A stretch of 64,000 nt of DNA from JALORV01 sp963703945 (GTDB taxonomy: Bacteria > Pseudomonadota > Gammaproteobacteria > Burkholderiales > Burkholderiaceae_F), in NCBI GenBank assembly GCA_963703945.1, contig CAVPGM010000012.1:174606-238605 (forward strand), in the 5' to 3' direction. Position numbers and translations under genes: made by a program. The notes beneath the pieces are model-generated. The model saw only the letters and a list, made by a program, of their open reading frames with translations. It had not been told where the DNA came from and made no database searches. Of this stretch, positions 9,059 to 18,076 are shown piece after piece. Position 1 is the first letter of the stretch. Every line of letters begins with the position of its first letter.

Positions 9059-10221
9059 AGATCCACGAGTACCAGGGCAAGGACGTGTTCCGTCGGTTCG
9101 GTGTGCCCGTGCCGCGCGGAATTCCGGCCCTCAGTGTCGAAGAGGCCGTCAAGGCCGCCGAGAAGCTCGGCGGGCCGGTCTGGGTGGTGAAGGCGCAGAT
9201 CCATGCCGGTGGGCGCGGCAAGGGTGGCGGCGTCAAGCTGGCACGATCGATCGACGAGGTGAAGCAACGCGCTTCCGAAATCCTCGGCATGCAGCTTGTC
9301 ACGCACCAGACCGGGCCGGGCGGGCAGAAGGTCAGGCGGTTGCTGATCGAAGAGGGTGCCGATATCGCCAAGGAGCTCTATGTCGGCATGGTGGTCGATC
9401 GCGCGACTCAGCGCGTGACGCTGATGGCGTCGAGCGAGGGCGGAATGGACATCGAGCAGGTGGCCGCGGAGACGCCGGAGAAGATTCATAAGGTCCACAT
9501 CGACGCGTCGCTCGGCCTGACCGACCATGACGCCGACGACATCGCGGTGAAGATCGGCATTCCGCGCGCCAGCATTCCTGCCGCGCGCGCCGTGCTGCAG
9601 GGGTTGTACCGCGCATTCTGGGAAACCGACGCCTCACTGGCCGAGATCAACCCGCTGATCCTCACGCGCGACGGCCGCGTGATCGCGCTCGACGCGAAGC
9701 TCAATTTCGATTCGAACGCGCTGTTCCGCCACCCCGAGATCGTCGAACTGCGCGATCTCGACGAGGAAGACCCGGCCGAAGTCGAAGCCAGTGAGTTCGA
9801 CCTCAGCTACATCCAGCTCGACGGCAACATCGGCTGCCTGGTCAACGGCGCCGGACTCGCGATGGCGACCATGGACACCATCAAGCTGTTCGGCGGCGAG
9901 CCGGCGAACTTCCTCGATGTCGGCGGTGGCGCGACGGCGGAGAAGGTGACCGAGGCTTTCAAGCTGATGCTGCGCAATCCGGGCCTGAAGGCGATCCTGG
10001 TCAACATCTTCGGCGGCATCATGAAATGCGACACGATCGCAGAGGGGGTGATCACGGCGTCGCGTGCCGTGCACCTCAGCGTTCCGCTGGTGGTACGCAT
10101 GAAGGGTACGAATGAGGAACTCGGCAAGAAGATGCTGAAGGACTCCGGACTGCCGATCATCTCGGCCGACACGATGGCCGAAGCCGCCGAGAAGGTGGTC
10201 GCGGCTGCCCGAGGACGCTAA
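9055..10221 (+). CDS. sucC: Succinyl-CoA synthetase (ADP-forming) beta subunit
   Basis: A 388-residue protein, the same length as E. coli SucC. The N-terminal ATP-grasp domain begins MKIHEYQGK, with the nucleotide-binding stretch AGGRGKGGGVK and DASLAEINPL. The C-terminal CoA-ligase domain has NIFGGIMKCD. With SucD it makes succinate, ATP and CoA from succinyl-CoA in the TCA cycle. The start overlaps the DUF2889 stop by four bases and sucD follows after 11 bases. Confidence 0.97.
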
Positions 10222-10232
10222 AGAGAACAACG

Positions 10233-11117
10233 ATGAGCATCCTGATCAACAAGCACTCCCGCGTCGTCACGCAGGGAATCACCGGCAAGACCGGCCAGTT
10301 CCATACGCGCGCGTGTCGCGAGTACGCCAACGGGAAGAACTGCTTTGTCGCCGGCGTCAATCCGAAGAAGGCCGGCGAGGATTTCGAAGGAATTCCGATC
10401 TTCGCGAGTGTCAGGGATGCGAAGGCCGCCACGGGAGTCAATGTCTCGGTGATCTACGTGCCACCGCCTGGAGCAGCCGACGCCGTCTGGGAGGCGGTGG
10501 ACGCGGATCTCGACCTCGTGATCTGCATTACCGAGGGCATCCCGGTGCGCGACATGGTCATGGTGCGCGACAAGATGCGCAAGCAGAACAAGAAGACCCT
10601 GCTGCTCGGTCCCAACTGCCCGGGCACGATCACGCCCGACGAGATCAAGATCGGCATCATGCCCGGTCATATCCATCGGAAGGGCCGCATCGGTGTCGTG
10701 TCGCGCTCGGGCACGCTCACCTACGAAGCGGTGGCACAGCTGACCGACCTCGGCCTCGGCCAGTCGAGCGCGGTGGGAATCGGCGGCGACCCCGTCAACG
10801 GCCTGAAGCACATCGACATCCTCAAGCTCTTCAACGAGGACCCGGACACCGATGCGGTCGTGATGATCGGCGAAATTGGAGGCACCGACGAGGAAATCGC
10901 TGCTTTCTGGGCCCGCGAACATATGAGAAAGCCCGTCGTCGGATTCATCGCCGGGGTCACCGCACCGCCTGGCAAGCGCATGGGCCACGCCGGCGCGATC
11001 ATTTCGGGTGGCAAGGGCACGGCGCAGGAAAAGCTCGATGTGATGGAGGCATGCGGCATCCGCACCACCAAGAATCCGTCGGAACTCGGCAGGCTCCTGA
11101 AAAGTGTGCTGAAGTAG
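10233..11117 (+). CDS. sucD: Succinyl-CoA synthetase alpha subunit
   Basis: A 294-residue protein with the CoA-binding Rossmann domain (TGKTGQFHTR, GVNPKKAG) and the phosphohistidine site GHAGAI, where the active histidine is transiently phosphorylated. It is the partner of the upstream SucC; length and motifs are normal. Confidence 0.97.
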   Translation: MSILINKHSRVVTQGITGKTGQFHTRACREYANGKNCFVAGVNPKKAGEDFEGIPIFASVRDAKAATGVNVSVIYVPPPGAADAVWEAVDADLDLVICITEGIPVRDMVMVRDKMRKQNKKTLLLGPNCPGTITPDEIKIGIMPGHIHRKGRIGVVSRSGTLTYEAVAQLTDLGLGQSSAVGIGGDPVNGLKHIDILKLFNEDPDTDAVVMIGEIGGTDEEIAAFWAREHMRKPVVGFIAGVTAPPGKRMGHAGAIISGGKGTAQEKLDVMEACGIRTTKNPSELGRLLKSVLK

Positions 11118-11156
11118 CCGCAAGCGTCCCGTCCGAATGGCGCAGCGAGATTTCGC

Positions 11157-11876
11157 ATGGACCTGATACAGGTTGCGGCCACTCCCGCCTTCTGGAAGTC
11201 GCTGCTCGAGATCATCGGCGTCAACATCATCCTGTCGGGCGACAACGCGGTGGTCATCGCGCTGGCGGCGCGTCACCTGCCGCACCGCCAGCAGAAGGGT
11301 GCGATCTTCTTTGGGAGCGCGGCGGCAATCGTGCTGCGGGTCTTGCTCACCGTGTTCGCAGTGCAATTGCTGCAGTACCCCTACCTCAAGCTCGTCGGTG
11401 CCGGGCTCCTGCTCTGGATCGGCGCCAAGCTCCTGTTGCCGGAAGATGAGCACGGGGATGGCGCACTCGATGGCAAGGGTGGGATGTTCGCCGCAATCCG
11501 AACGATCCTGATCGCGGACCTGGTGATGAGTGTCGACAACGTGATCGCCGTTGCGGCGGCTGCCGAGACCGGACCGCCCGAGGCTCGCCTTGCGCTGTTG
11601 ATCATCGGTCTCGGACTGTCGATCCCGCTGATCATCGTCGGCAGTCAGGTGCTCATGAAGTTGATGGCGCGCTGGCCGGTGATCATCACGCTCGGCGCGG
11701 CGCTGCTCGGCTTTGTCGCCGGCGAGATGGCGGTGACGGATCCGGCGATCGACGAGTGGTTCCACCAGCATTTCGGGCATATCGATTACGCCGTGTCGGT
11801 CGCGTGCGCCGTGCTGGTAGTCGTCATCGGCCTCACCTGGGCGCGTCGCCTCGAGAGACAGCGGGCGGCACGATGA
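11157..11876 (+). CDS. TerC family integral membrane protein
   Basis: A 239-residue protein with about seven hydrophobic segments. It carries both TerC signatures, SGDNAVVIALAAR near residue 25 and DLVMSVDNVIAVA near 120, whose acidic and polar residues lie in the membrane. TerC relatives (Alx, MeeF/MeeY) take part in manganese export. It lies 39 bases downstream of sucD; no manganese riboswitch fits in that gap. The stop overlaps the next start (ATGA). Confidence 0.88.
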   Translation: MDLIQVAATPAFWKSLLEIIGVNIILSGDNAVVIALAARHLPHRQQKGAIFFGSAAAIVLRVLLTVFAVQLLQYPYLKLVGAGLLLWIGAKLLLPEDEHGDGALDGKGGMFAAIRTILIADLVMSVDNVIAVAAAAETGPPEARLALLIIGLGLSIPLIIVGSQVLMKLMARWPVIITLGAALLGFVAGEMAVTDPAIDEWFHQHFGHIDYAVSVACAVLVVVIGLTWARRLERQRAAR

Positions 11877-13384
11877 CGGACGCCGTGTCATGGGTCGCCG
11901 AACTCGACTGGGTGGCGATCGGCGAAATCGTCCTGATCGATATCCTGCTCGGCGGCGACAACGCGCTGCTGATCGCCCTCGCGTGCCGCAAACTGCCACC
12001 GAAGCAACGCCGGCTCGGCATCATCTGGGGCACGGCAGGCGCGATCATCCTGCGCGTTGGCCTGATCACGGTCGCCGTTGCGCTGCTCGATGTTCCGGTG
12101 CTGAAGATGGTCGGCGGCCTTCTGCTGCTGTGGATCGGCATCAAGCTCATTGCGCCGGCGCCCGACGCGGATGATCATTCAAAGGTGCCGGCGAGTGAGA
12201 AACTGTGGTCGGCGGTCAAGACCATCATCGTTGCCGACTTCGTCATGTCACTCGACAATGTCATCGCGATTGCCGGGGCCGCCGAGCAGGCGGATCCGAG
12301 CCAGCGAACTGGACTGATCATCTTCGGTTTGCTGGTTTCGGTGCCGTTCATCGTTTTCGGCAGCCAGGTGATCCTCAGACTCCTCGACCGCTTCCCCATC
12401 GTCATCCTTCTCGGCGGAGCGTTGCTCGGCTGGATCGCCGGCGGGCTGATCATCGGTGATTCCTTCTTCAAGGACCTTGTTCCCCAGGGCGCGACCACGC
12501 GTCATGTCGTCAGTGCCGCGACCGCCGCGCTCGTCGTGCTGATCGCGAAGGTTCTGCAGGCGCGGCGCAGCGCGGCGTGGGGGAGCCAGCGCGTGACTGT
12601 CGCCCTCGATTTCGCGCTGAAGACGCACCCCGGCCTGGTGCGACCACTCAACGAGGACGCGATCGGTGCCGACCCGTCTTGCGGGCTGTTCGCGCTGGCC
12701 GACGGTCTGGGCGGCTACAACGCCGGCGAGGTGGCCAGCGTGATGGCGATCAGCTCGGTGCTCGAGCGGTTGTCGTCCGCCCTCAGCGACTCGCGTGAAA
12801 GCGACGTGGCATTCACCCCGGACGAGGCGATCTACGACACCATCAACGAGATCAATTCGGCCATCTACAACGCTGCGCTCAACAGCGCGGCGTTCGAAGG
12901 CATGGCGACCACGCTGGTAGTCGGCTGGTTCCTCGGAGAGCGACTGTGGGTCGCGCATACCGGAGACTCGAGGCTGTATCGATATCGAGACGATCAGCTG
13001 GAGCAGCTGACGCGGGACCACTCGTTTTCGCAGGAATTGCTCGACGCGGGCATGGTGACCGAGGAAGAGGCGCGCATCCTGCCGGCCAAGAACCTGGTGA
13101 CGCGCGCACTCGGCGCGAGCCCCGAGATCGAACCGGAAGTGCAGGATCTCGACGTCGCGGCCGGCGACCTGATCCTGCTCTGCTCGGACGGCCTGACCGA
13201 GATGGTCGGCAGCTACGAGATCGCCGGGCTGCTGGCTGCCCAGGCCGATATGCATGAAACCGCGCGTCGGCTGGTCGATCTGGCCAACGAAGCCGGCGGC
13301 CGCGACAATGTCTCGGTCATCGTCGTCAAGGTGACCGGCAAGGACGAGTCCGATGCCTCAGCTAGCGCGCACGATGAGGGTTGA
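11873..13384 (+). CDS. TerC membrane protein joined in frame to a PP2C protein phosphatase
   Basis: One open frame of 503 codons. Residues 1-235 form a complete TerC domain (GGDNALLIALACRK, DFVMSLDNVIAIA). Residues from 241 form a complete PP2C-type Ser/Thr phosphatase with metal and catalytic motifs NEDAIG, ADGLGGYNAGE, AHTGDSRLYR, CSDGLTEM and GGRDNVSV. No linker separates them. A GTG at 12593 behind GGGGGAG could start a separate phosphatase of 263 residues. Removing one G from the run at 12579-12583 would end TerC at a TGA overlapping that GTG, so two overlapping genes with a one-base sequence error is a strong alternative. The FHA gene downstream fits a Ser/Thr signalling pair. Confidence 0.75.
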   Translation: MTDAVSWVAELDWVAIGEIVLIDILLGGDNALLIALACRKLPPKQRRLGIIWGTAGAIILRVGLITVAVALLDVPVLKMVGGLLLLWIGIKLIAPAPDADDHSKVPASEKLWSAVKTIIVADFVMSLDNVIAIAGAAEQADPSQRTGLIIFGLLVSVPFIVFGSQVILRLLDRFPIVILLGGALLGWIAGGLIIGDSFFKDLVPQGATTRHVVSAATAALVVLIAKVLQARRSAAWGSQRVTVALDFALKTHPGLVRPLNEDAIGADPSCGLFALADGLGGYNAGEVASVMAISSVLERLSSALSDSRESDVAFTPDEAIYDTINEINSAIYNAALNSAAFEGMATTLVVGWFLGERLWVAHTGDSRLYRYRDDQLEQLTRDHSFSQELLDAGMVTEEEARILPAKNLVTRALGASPEIEPEVQDLDVAAGDLILLCSDGLTEMVGSYEIAGLLAAQADMHETARRLVDLANEAGGRDNVSVIVVKVTGKDESDASASAHDEG

Positions 13385-13470
13385 AGCCGTGGCTAGACCG
13401 TTGATTGGCAGCCTTTTTGTAGGCTGGCAGAATCCGAGGGAATACGAGAATATGGGCCCGGGGAGAAAAG

Positions 13471-14148
13471 ATGCCTAGGCTGGTCCTGAGTCTGGATGGC
13501 GTGGTGCTGCGTGAAGTCGGTCTGACCAAGGACCGCACGACCATCGGCCGGCGCTCGCACAACGACATCGTGATCGACAACCTCGCGGTCAGCGGCGAGC
13601 ACGCGGTCATCTACAACTCGGGCGGCGAGGTCTACCTGGAGGACCTCGGTTCCACCAACGGCACCACCGTCAACGGCCAGCCGATCAAGAAGCACCTGCT
13701 GCAGAGCGGTGACGCGGTCGAGATCGGCAAGTACCGGTTGAAATTTCTCGCCGACGGCGCCTCGGGCACCGAAGGCGAGGTCGACATCGACACCTCGCAG
13801 CCGCTGAAGCGCGAGTTCTACGGCCCAGGCCCGGCCACCATCCAGATCCGCCAGCCCGGCTCCGGCGAAGATTCCCCGGCGGCTGCTTCGATCAAGATCC
13901 TCAACGGCGCCAACGAAGGCCGCGAGCTGCAGCTCGTCAAGGCGCTGACCACCATCGGCCGCCCCGGCCACCAGGTCGCGGTCATCACCCGCCGGCCCAC
14001 CGGCTACTTCATCGCCCACGTCGAAGGCGAAGTCTTCCCGACCGTCAACGGCGCCAACCTCGGTTCGGCCGCGCACCCACTGAAGAACAAGGACGTCATC
14101 GAACTCGCCGGCGTACGGATGGAGTTCGTCAACGCACCGGCGGCGTGA
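13471..14148 (+). CDS. FHA domain protein (two FHA-like domains)
   Basis: A 225-residue protein. The first domain (about 1-95) is a canonical phosphothreonine-binding FHA domain with TIGRRSHNDI, SGEHAVI and GSTNGTTVNG. After a Pro/Ser-rich linker, a second domain (about 136-225) keeps the fold pattern (TTIGRPGHQVAVI, VNGANLG) but lacks the serine-histidine motif, so it may not bind phosphopeptide. It lies 86 bases after the phosphatase gene. The pairing suggests phosphorylation-dependent control, but no kinase is in the window. Confidence 0.85.
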   Translation: MPRLVLSLDGVVLREVGLTKDRTTIGRRSHNDIVIDNLAVSGEHAVIYNSGGEVYLEDLGSTNGTTVNGQPIKKHLLQSGDAVEIGKYRLKFLADGASGTEGEVDIDTSQPLKREFYGPGPATIQIRQPGSGEDSPAAASIKILNGANEGRELQLVKALTTIGRPGHQVAVITRRPTGYFIAHVEGEVFPTVNGANLGSAAHPLKNKDVIELAGVRMEFVNAPAA

Positions 14149-14174
14149 AGGCCGACCCGGCGAGCGCTTTTCGT

Positions 14175-14445
14175 CTACTTGTAGATGGCTGGACGATGTC
14201 CGATGCGAACGACCAGCACCAGCAGCCGTTCGTCTTCGATCCGCACGATCACCCGGTAGTCGCCGACCCGATACTTCCAGAATTCCCCGAACCGCTCGCC
14301 TTTGAGCGCTTGTCCCAGCGAGCAGGGGATTCCCGCCCGCGACCACCCGTTCCTTCAGGAACTGAAGGATTCGTCGGGCGATCTGTCGATCGAGACTTCC
14401 GAGCTCCTTGCGGGCCGCCGTCTCGAACTCAATCCGCCAGACCAA
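14175..14445 (-). pseudogene. RelE/ParE-type toxin, frameshifted
   Basis: The N-terminal frame (TTG start at 14445) gives VWRIEFETAARKELGSLDRQ, a RelE/StbE start. From about 14324 another frame gives GQALKGERFGEFWKYRVGDY and ends at the TAG at 14175-14177. Removing one base (A at 14324) restores NPRSLGQALKG and a toxin of about 89 residues. The toxin overlaps its antitoxin by 17 bases. The insertion may be real inactivation or a sequencing error. Confidence 0.8.
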
Positions 14446-14653
14446 GCGCGCGCTCCACGTCTTCCAGCGGCGTCGAGCGGCTCTTGCCCGCCAGGTAGGC
14501 CGCGTAGCGGCGCTCGGCGAGATGGATGTCTTCGAGATCGTCCAGGTATTCGAGGATCGCTTCCCGGGCGTAGTACGTCTTCGTGCGTCCGGTCTTGCGA
14601 GCGAGCTTTTCCAGCCGGTCCTCGATCTCTGGCGGAAGGCGTATGGCGAGCAT
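14429..14653 (-). CDS. RelB-type ribbon-helix-helix antitoxin
   Basis: A 74-residue protein with an N-terminal ribbon-helix-helix DNA-binding domain (LAIRLPPEIEDRLEKLARK, then TKTYYAREAI) and an acidic C-terminal tail (LEDIHLAERRY) that would wrap the toxin. ATG 14653 gives the usual short start. It precedes the toxin, as in RelBE-type operons, and probably represses its own promoter through the palindrome just upstream. Confidence 0.85.
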   Translation of the reverse strand: MLAIRLPPEIEDRLEKLARKTGRTKTYYAREAILEYLDDLEDIHLAERRYAAYLAGKSRSTPLEDVERALGLAD

Positions 14654-14674
14654 TGGTTGAGTCTCCGTACGAGT

Positions 14675-14690
14675 GCTATACAGGTATAGC
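14675..14690 (-). promoter_or_regulatory. Candidate antitoxin operator (inverted repeat)
   Basis: A perfect inverted repeat with arms GCTATAC and GTATAGC around a 2-base centre lies 22 bases upstream of the antitoxin start. Ribbon-helix-helix antitoxins usually bind such short palindromes. The TATA-rich arms could also form the -10 box. Confidence 0.55.
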
Positions 14691-14862
14691 CGAGTATGGC
14701 GGTTTCCCCGTTTCAGCTGCGCCGAGGCTCGCATCACCCGTTCGGATGAGACGTCTCGCGGTTCGGCACCACGTGCCAAGAATCGTCACCGGCCAAAGCC
14801 GCGGATTGTCAGGAGTGCCTTGAATTAACGGCACATTTCTGCGGTTAGACGGCCATTCTGCC

Positions 14863-14878
14863 TGGCACGGTTCTTGGA
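14863..14878 (+). promoter_or_regulatory. Candidate sigma-54 promoter of pilA
   Basis: TGGCACG-N4-TTGGA matches the sigma-54 consensus (TGGCACG-N4-TTGCA) except for one base at the -12 element. It would start transcription about 46 bases before the pilin ATG. Sigma-54 control of pilA through PilSR is known in other proteobacteria. Confidence 0.6.
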
Positions 14879-14934
14879 GACTATCGGTCATCGGCAAGGG
14901 GCCGTGTCTGACCGAGATCTTCACAGGAGAGTAA

Positions 14935-15486
14935 ATGAAACAGCAACTCAACCGTCTTCAGCGCGGCTTCACGCTGATCGAGTTGATGATCGTGGTTGCG
15001 ATCATCGGCATTTTGGCGGCCATCGCGCTGCCGGCGTATCAGGACTACACGATCCGCTCGCGCGTGACGGAAGGTATGGGACTGGCCGCCGACGCCAAGA
15101 ACATGGTGGTCGTCGGCGTTTCGACCGCTAACGACCTGTTAGTGGCAGCGAATACGTGGAACGCGCAGGTTGCCGGCCTTGGCGCGACCAGTAAGTTTGT
15201 GAACTCGATTCAGATCACGAACGCGACCGGCGTCATCACGGTTCAGTTCAATGATGTCAACGTCGGTATCCAGGCTGGCTCAACGCGCAATTGACGCTGA
15301 CGCCCTGGATGCGCGACACCGCGGCTGGTACGGCCTACGCCGCTGCTCTGGCAGCCGGTATCACGGGTGCGGTCGACTGGGGCTGCGCGTCGGCGACAAA
15401 TGCCAAGGCGACCAATGACCTTATCACCACCGCTCGTCCCGGCAACGCCGCTGCTGGCCAAGTACGCGCCTGCTCAGTGCCGTTGA
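14935..15486 (+). CDS. pilA: Type IV pilin PilA, copy 1 (two compensating frameshifts)
   Basis: The reading starts with a leader and the type III signal GFTLIELMIVVAIIGILAAI, with prepilin cleavage after Gly and Glu5 conserved. The frame breaks near 15283 (one base missing) and again near 15443 (one extra base). Joining the three pieces gives about 183 residues with the C-terminal disulfide loop from DWGCAS to KYAPAQCR. AGGAGA lies 4 bases before the ATG and a sigma-54-like promoter lies upstream. The two shifts cancel, which suggests sequence errors rather than a dead gene. Confidence 0.8.
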
Positions 15487-15497
15487 TTGTGTGAGTG

Positions 15498-15526
15498 AAA
15501 AAAGGGGCGCCTCGGGCGCCCTTTTT
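15498..15526 (+). terminator. Intrinsic terminator after pilin 1
   Basis: A GC-rich stem (GGGCGCC with GGCGCCC) and a 3-base loop are flanked by a run of A on the left and TTTTT on the right. It can work in both directions and separates the two pilin genes. Confidence 0.85.
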
Positions 15527-15609
15527 CATTCGGGATTGAGATCAGGTGAAGGCGCAGAATGCATTCTGAGTGCGCCATCAGACTTGCCTTGGCAAGTCAA
15601 GGGACGGTA

Positions 15610-16147
15610 ATGCGCTTCAGGCAGGCACAGGGTTTCACGCTGATCGAGCTGATGGTGGTCGTTGCGATCATCGGAATTCTCGCGGCGATCGCTTTGCCCG
15701 CGTATCAGGCCTACACGGTCAGGAGTCGCGTTACCGAAGGACTTTACTTGGCTCTTCCGGCGAAGATGGTGGCCACAGACGGCGTCTCGACGCCCAACGA
15801 CCTCACGACGGCTGCAAACACGTGGAATGCGCAGATCGGTGGCCTTGGCGCGACGACCAAGTACGTCACCAGTGTCCTGATGGCCCCAGCCACAGGGTTG
15901 GTCACGGTGACGTACGCCGCTGCAAACGTCGGTGTAGGGGCAGGACAGAACACGCTGACACTGACGCCTTGGATGCGAAATACGGTCGTCGGACAGGCTT
16001 ATGCGGTGGGGCTTGCGGCCGGCGTCGAAGCACCGGTGGACTGGGGCTGCGCGTCTACAACGAACGCTATCAGCGACCCAGGCGGGTATTGCTGTGCTCG
16101 CCCCAGGTACGCTGCTGGCCAGGTTCGCTCCCGCCGCGTGTCGGTGA
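15610..16147 (+). CDS. Type IV pilin PilA, copy 2 (one frameshift)
   Basis: ATG 15610 opens a second pilin with QGFTLIELMVVVAIIGIL. It is closely similar to copy 1 through the LTLTPWMR and DWGCAS stretches. Near 16068 one extra base shifts the frame; past it the sense continues as ATQAGIAVLAPGTLLARFAP and ends AACR at the TGA at 16145. The restored length is about 178 residues. Tandem pilins may provide antigenic or functional variants, or one may be a minor pilin. Confidence 0.75.
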
Positions 16148-16254
16148 AGCGCGATAGCCTTGAGTCCTCTTGCGCCGCCGCGATGAGGAAAGTGGAAGCG
16201 CCGCATTCCGCTTGCCACAGACCCTGTAGCTACCGCTACGGTTGGACTGCACCA

Positions 16255-17042
16255 ATGAGCACACTGATCCTCATCCCGGCATTGGACCTGCGACGCCGGG
16301 CGCGGGCCGCCGGTCTGCATCTGCTCATTTCGCTCGCGGTTGCCGGCATGGCCGCGCGCGCTTGTCTTTGGTCTGTGGTACCCGGGGCCCTATCGATATC
16401 TTTCTGGTGGGCGTGAACTGTTCTTGCTCGTCACGACGGTCGATGTGATCCTCGGCCCGTTGCTGACCTTCGTGATATTTGACTTGCGTAAGGGTTGGCC
16501 GCACGTTCGCCGCGATCTCGCGATCATCGGCTGCATCCAGCTTGCCGCGCTGCTTTACGGCCTTCACACTGTCTACGTCGCACGTCCGGTGGCGATGGTC
16601 TTCGAGGTGGATCGATTCCGGGTGGTCACTGCGAACGACGTGCACGAGCCGGATTTGCCAAAGGCGAGACCAGAGTATCAAGCGATGCCGTTGACCGGCC
16701 CCTGGCTTCTCGGGCACGCGCGAGATTCAGCCAGGGCGACGAGCGCAACGACGCGCTATCTTTCTCGGGCTGGAAGGCATTGATATCGGCATGCGGCCCA
16801 ATTTCTGGCAGCCCTACGAGCAGTCGAGGGCTGCGGTTCTCAAGGCAGCACGCCCGGTTTCCGTTCTACTGAAGCAGTATCCCGCACGGTCTGACTCGAT
16901 ACGGCAGCGGCTCGCTGATCGCGGCGAACAGGAGAGCAAGACGTTGTTCGTGCCGGTTTTCGCGCGCGGCGATTGGGTGGCGCTGATTCGAGAAGATGCG
17001 TCGATCATCGACTTCGAGAACGTCGACGGGTTCTTTCAGTAG
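16255..17042 (+). pseudogene. TfpX/TfpZ-like type IV pilin accessory protein, multiply frameshifted
   Basis: ATG 16255 opens MSTLILIPALDLRRRARAAG, then the frame changes inside a GC repeat near 16350. The next frame holds LVFGLWYPGPYRYLSGGREL and a membrane segment (VTTVDVILGPLLTFVIF) and runs to about 16725. After one or two more shifts near 16725-16765 the sense resumes as GMRPNFWQPYEQSRA and ends at 17042. The pieces are collinear with TfpX/TfpZ accessory proteins encoded beside pilins. The coding sense survives in every segment, so sequence error is likely, but the gene is broken as written. Confidence 0.7.
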
Positions 17043-17065
17043 GGGCACCAACAAGTCATGGCCAC

Positions 17066-18076
17066 TCAGGCCATGGCCTTGTGGTGCGCCAGGTACCACT
17101 CCACAAACTGCCGTATTCCCGCTTGTATCGGCGTGCCCGGCTGGTGTCCGGTCCAGTCTTTGAGAAGCGTCGTGTCCGCAAACGTCGCCGGCACGTCGCC
17201 CGGCTGCATCGGCAGGTAGTTGCGCTCGGCCTTGCGGCCCAGCGCGTCCTCCAGCGCGTCGAGGTACTCGAGCAGGCCCGCCGGGCCGTGGTTGCCGATG
17301 TTGAGCACCTGGTACGGCGCCCACGAGTGCGCGGAGTCAGGGGTGTCCGTGTCGAACGACGGATCTGGCTGCGGCGCACGGTCAAGCACGCGCACGACGC
17401 CTTCGACGATGTCGTCGATGTAGGTGAAGTCGCGCTGCATCTTGCCGTGATTGAAGACGTTCACCGGCTTGCCTTCGAGGATGGCCTTCGTGAAGAGGAA
17501 GAGCGCCATGTCGGGGCGGCCCCACGGTCCGTAGACGGTGAAGAAGCGCAGTCCCGTGGTCGGGATGCCGAACAGGTGGCTGTAGGTGTGCGCCATCAGT
17601 TCGTTGGACTTCTTGCTCGCGGCGTACAGGCTGACCGGGTGATCGACGTTGTCGGACTCCTTGAACGGTAGTCGCGTGTTGCCGCCGTATACGCTCGAAC
17701 TGCTGGCGAACACCAGGTGCTGAACCGGGTGATGGCGGCACGCTTCGAGAATGTTGAGGAAGCCTGTGATGTTCGAGCGGACGTACTCGTGCGGGTGCGT
17801 AAGCGAATACCGCACTCCCGCCTGTGCCGCGAGGTGCACGACACGGTCGAAGCGTTCCTTCGCGAACAGCGCATCGATCGCGGGTCCGTCGGCGACGTCG
17901 AGCTTGCGGAACGCGAAGTTGGCGTGTTCGAGCTGCTTCAGCCGCGCGAGCTTGAGGTTGACATCGTAGTAGTCGCTAAGGTTGTCGAGGCCGACCACGT
18001 CATCGCCGCGCCCGAGCAGCCGCTGCGCGACGTGCATGCCGATGAAGCCGGCTGCGCCGGTGACGAGGACTTTCAC
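17066..18076 (-). CDS. NAD-dependent epimerase, UDP-glucuronate 4-epimerase-like
   Basis: A 336-residue extended short-chain dehydrogenase. It starts KVLVTGAAGFIG with a GxxGxxG NAD site, and has the catalytic Ser/Tyr/Lys set in SSSSVYG and YAASKKSNE. The GVRYSLTHPHEYVRSN segment is typical of nucleotide-sugar 4-epimerases acting on UDP-glucuronate. The GTG start at 18076 overlaps the ugd stop (GTGA), so UDP-glucuronate made by Ugd would be the natural substrate. The likely product is UDP-galacturonate for surface polysaccharide. Confidence 0.88.
   Translation of the reverse strand: MKVLVTGAAGFIGMHVAQRLLGRGDDVVGLDNLSDYYDVNLKLARLKQLEHANFAFRKLDVADGPAIDALFAKERFDRVVHLAAQAGVRYSLTHPHEYVRSNITGFLNILEACRHHPVQHLVFASSSSVYGGNTRLPFKESDNVDHPVSLYAASKKSNELMAHTYSHLFGIPTTGLRFFTVYGPWGRPDMALFLFTKAILEGKPVNVFNHGKMQRDFTYIDDIVEGVVRVLDRAPQPDPSFDTDTPDSAHSWAPYQVLNIGNHGPAGLLEYLDALEDALGRKAERNYLPMQPGDVPATFADTTLLKDWTGHQPGTPIQAGIRQFVEWYLAHHKAMA

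Noticed and set aside
11118..11156. Manganese riboswitch (yybP-ykoY type) upstream of terC
   Set aside because: Only 39 bases separate the genes, far less than the riboswitch needs, and no typical motif is present.
10218..11999. 593-codon open frame on the minus strand across sucD and the TerC genes
   Set aside because: The plus-strand genes are clearly recognised and conserved. Long antisense frames arise from the high GC content and codon bias; the antisense product shows no family motif.
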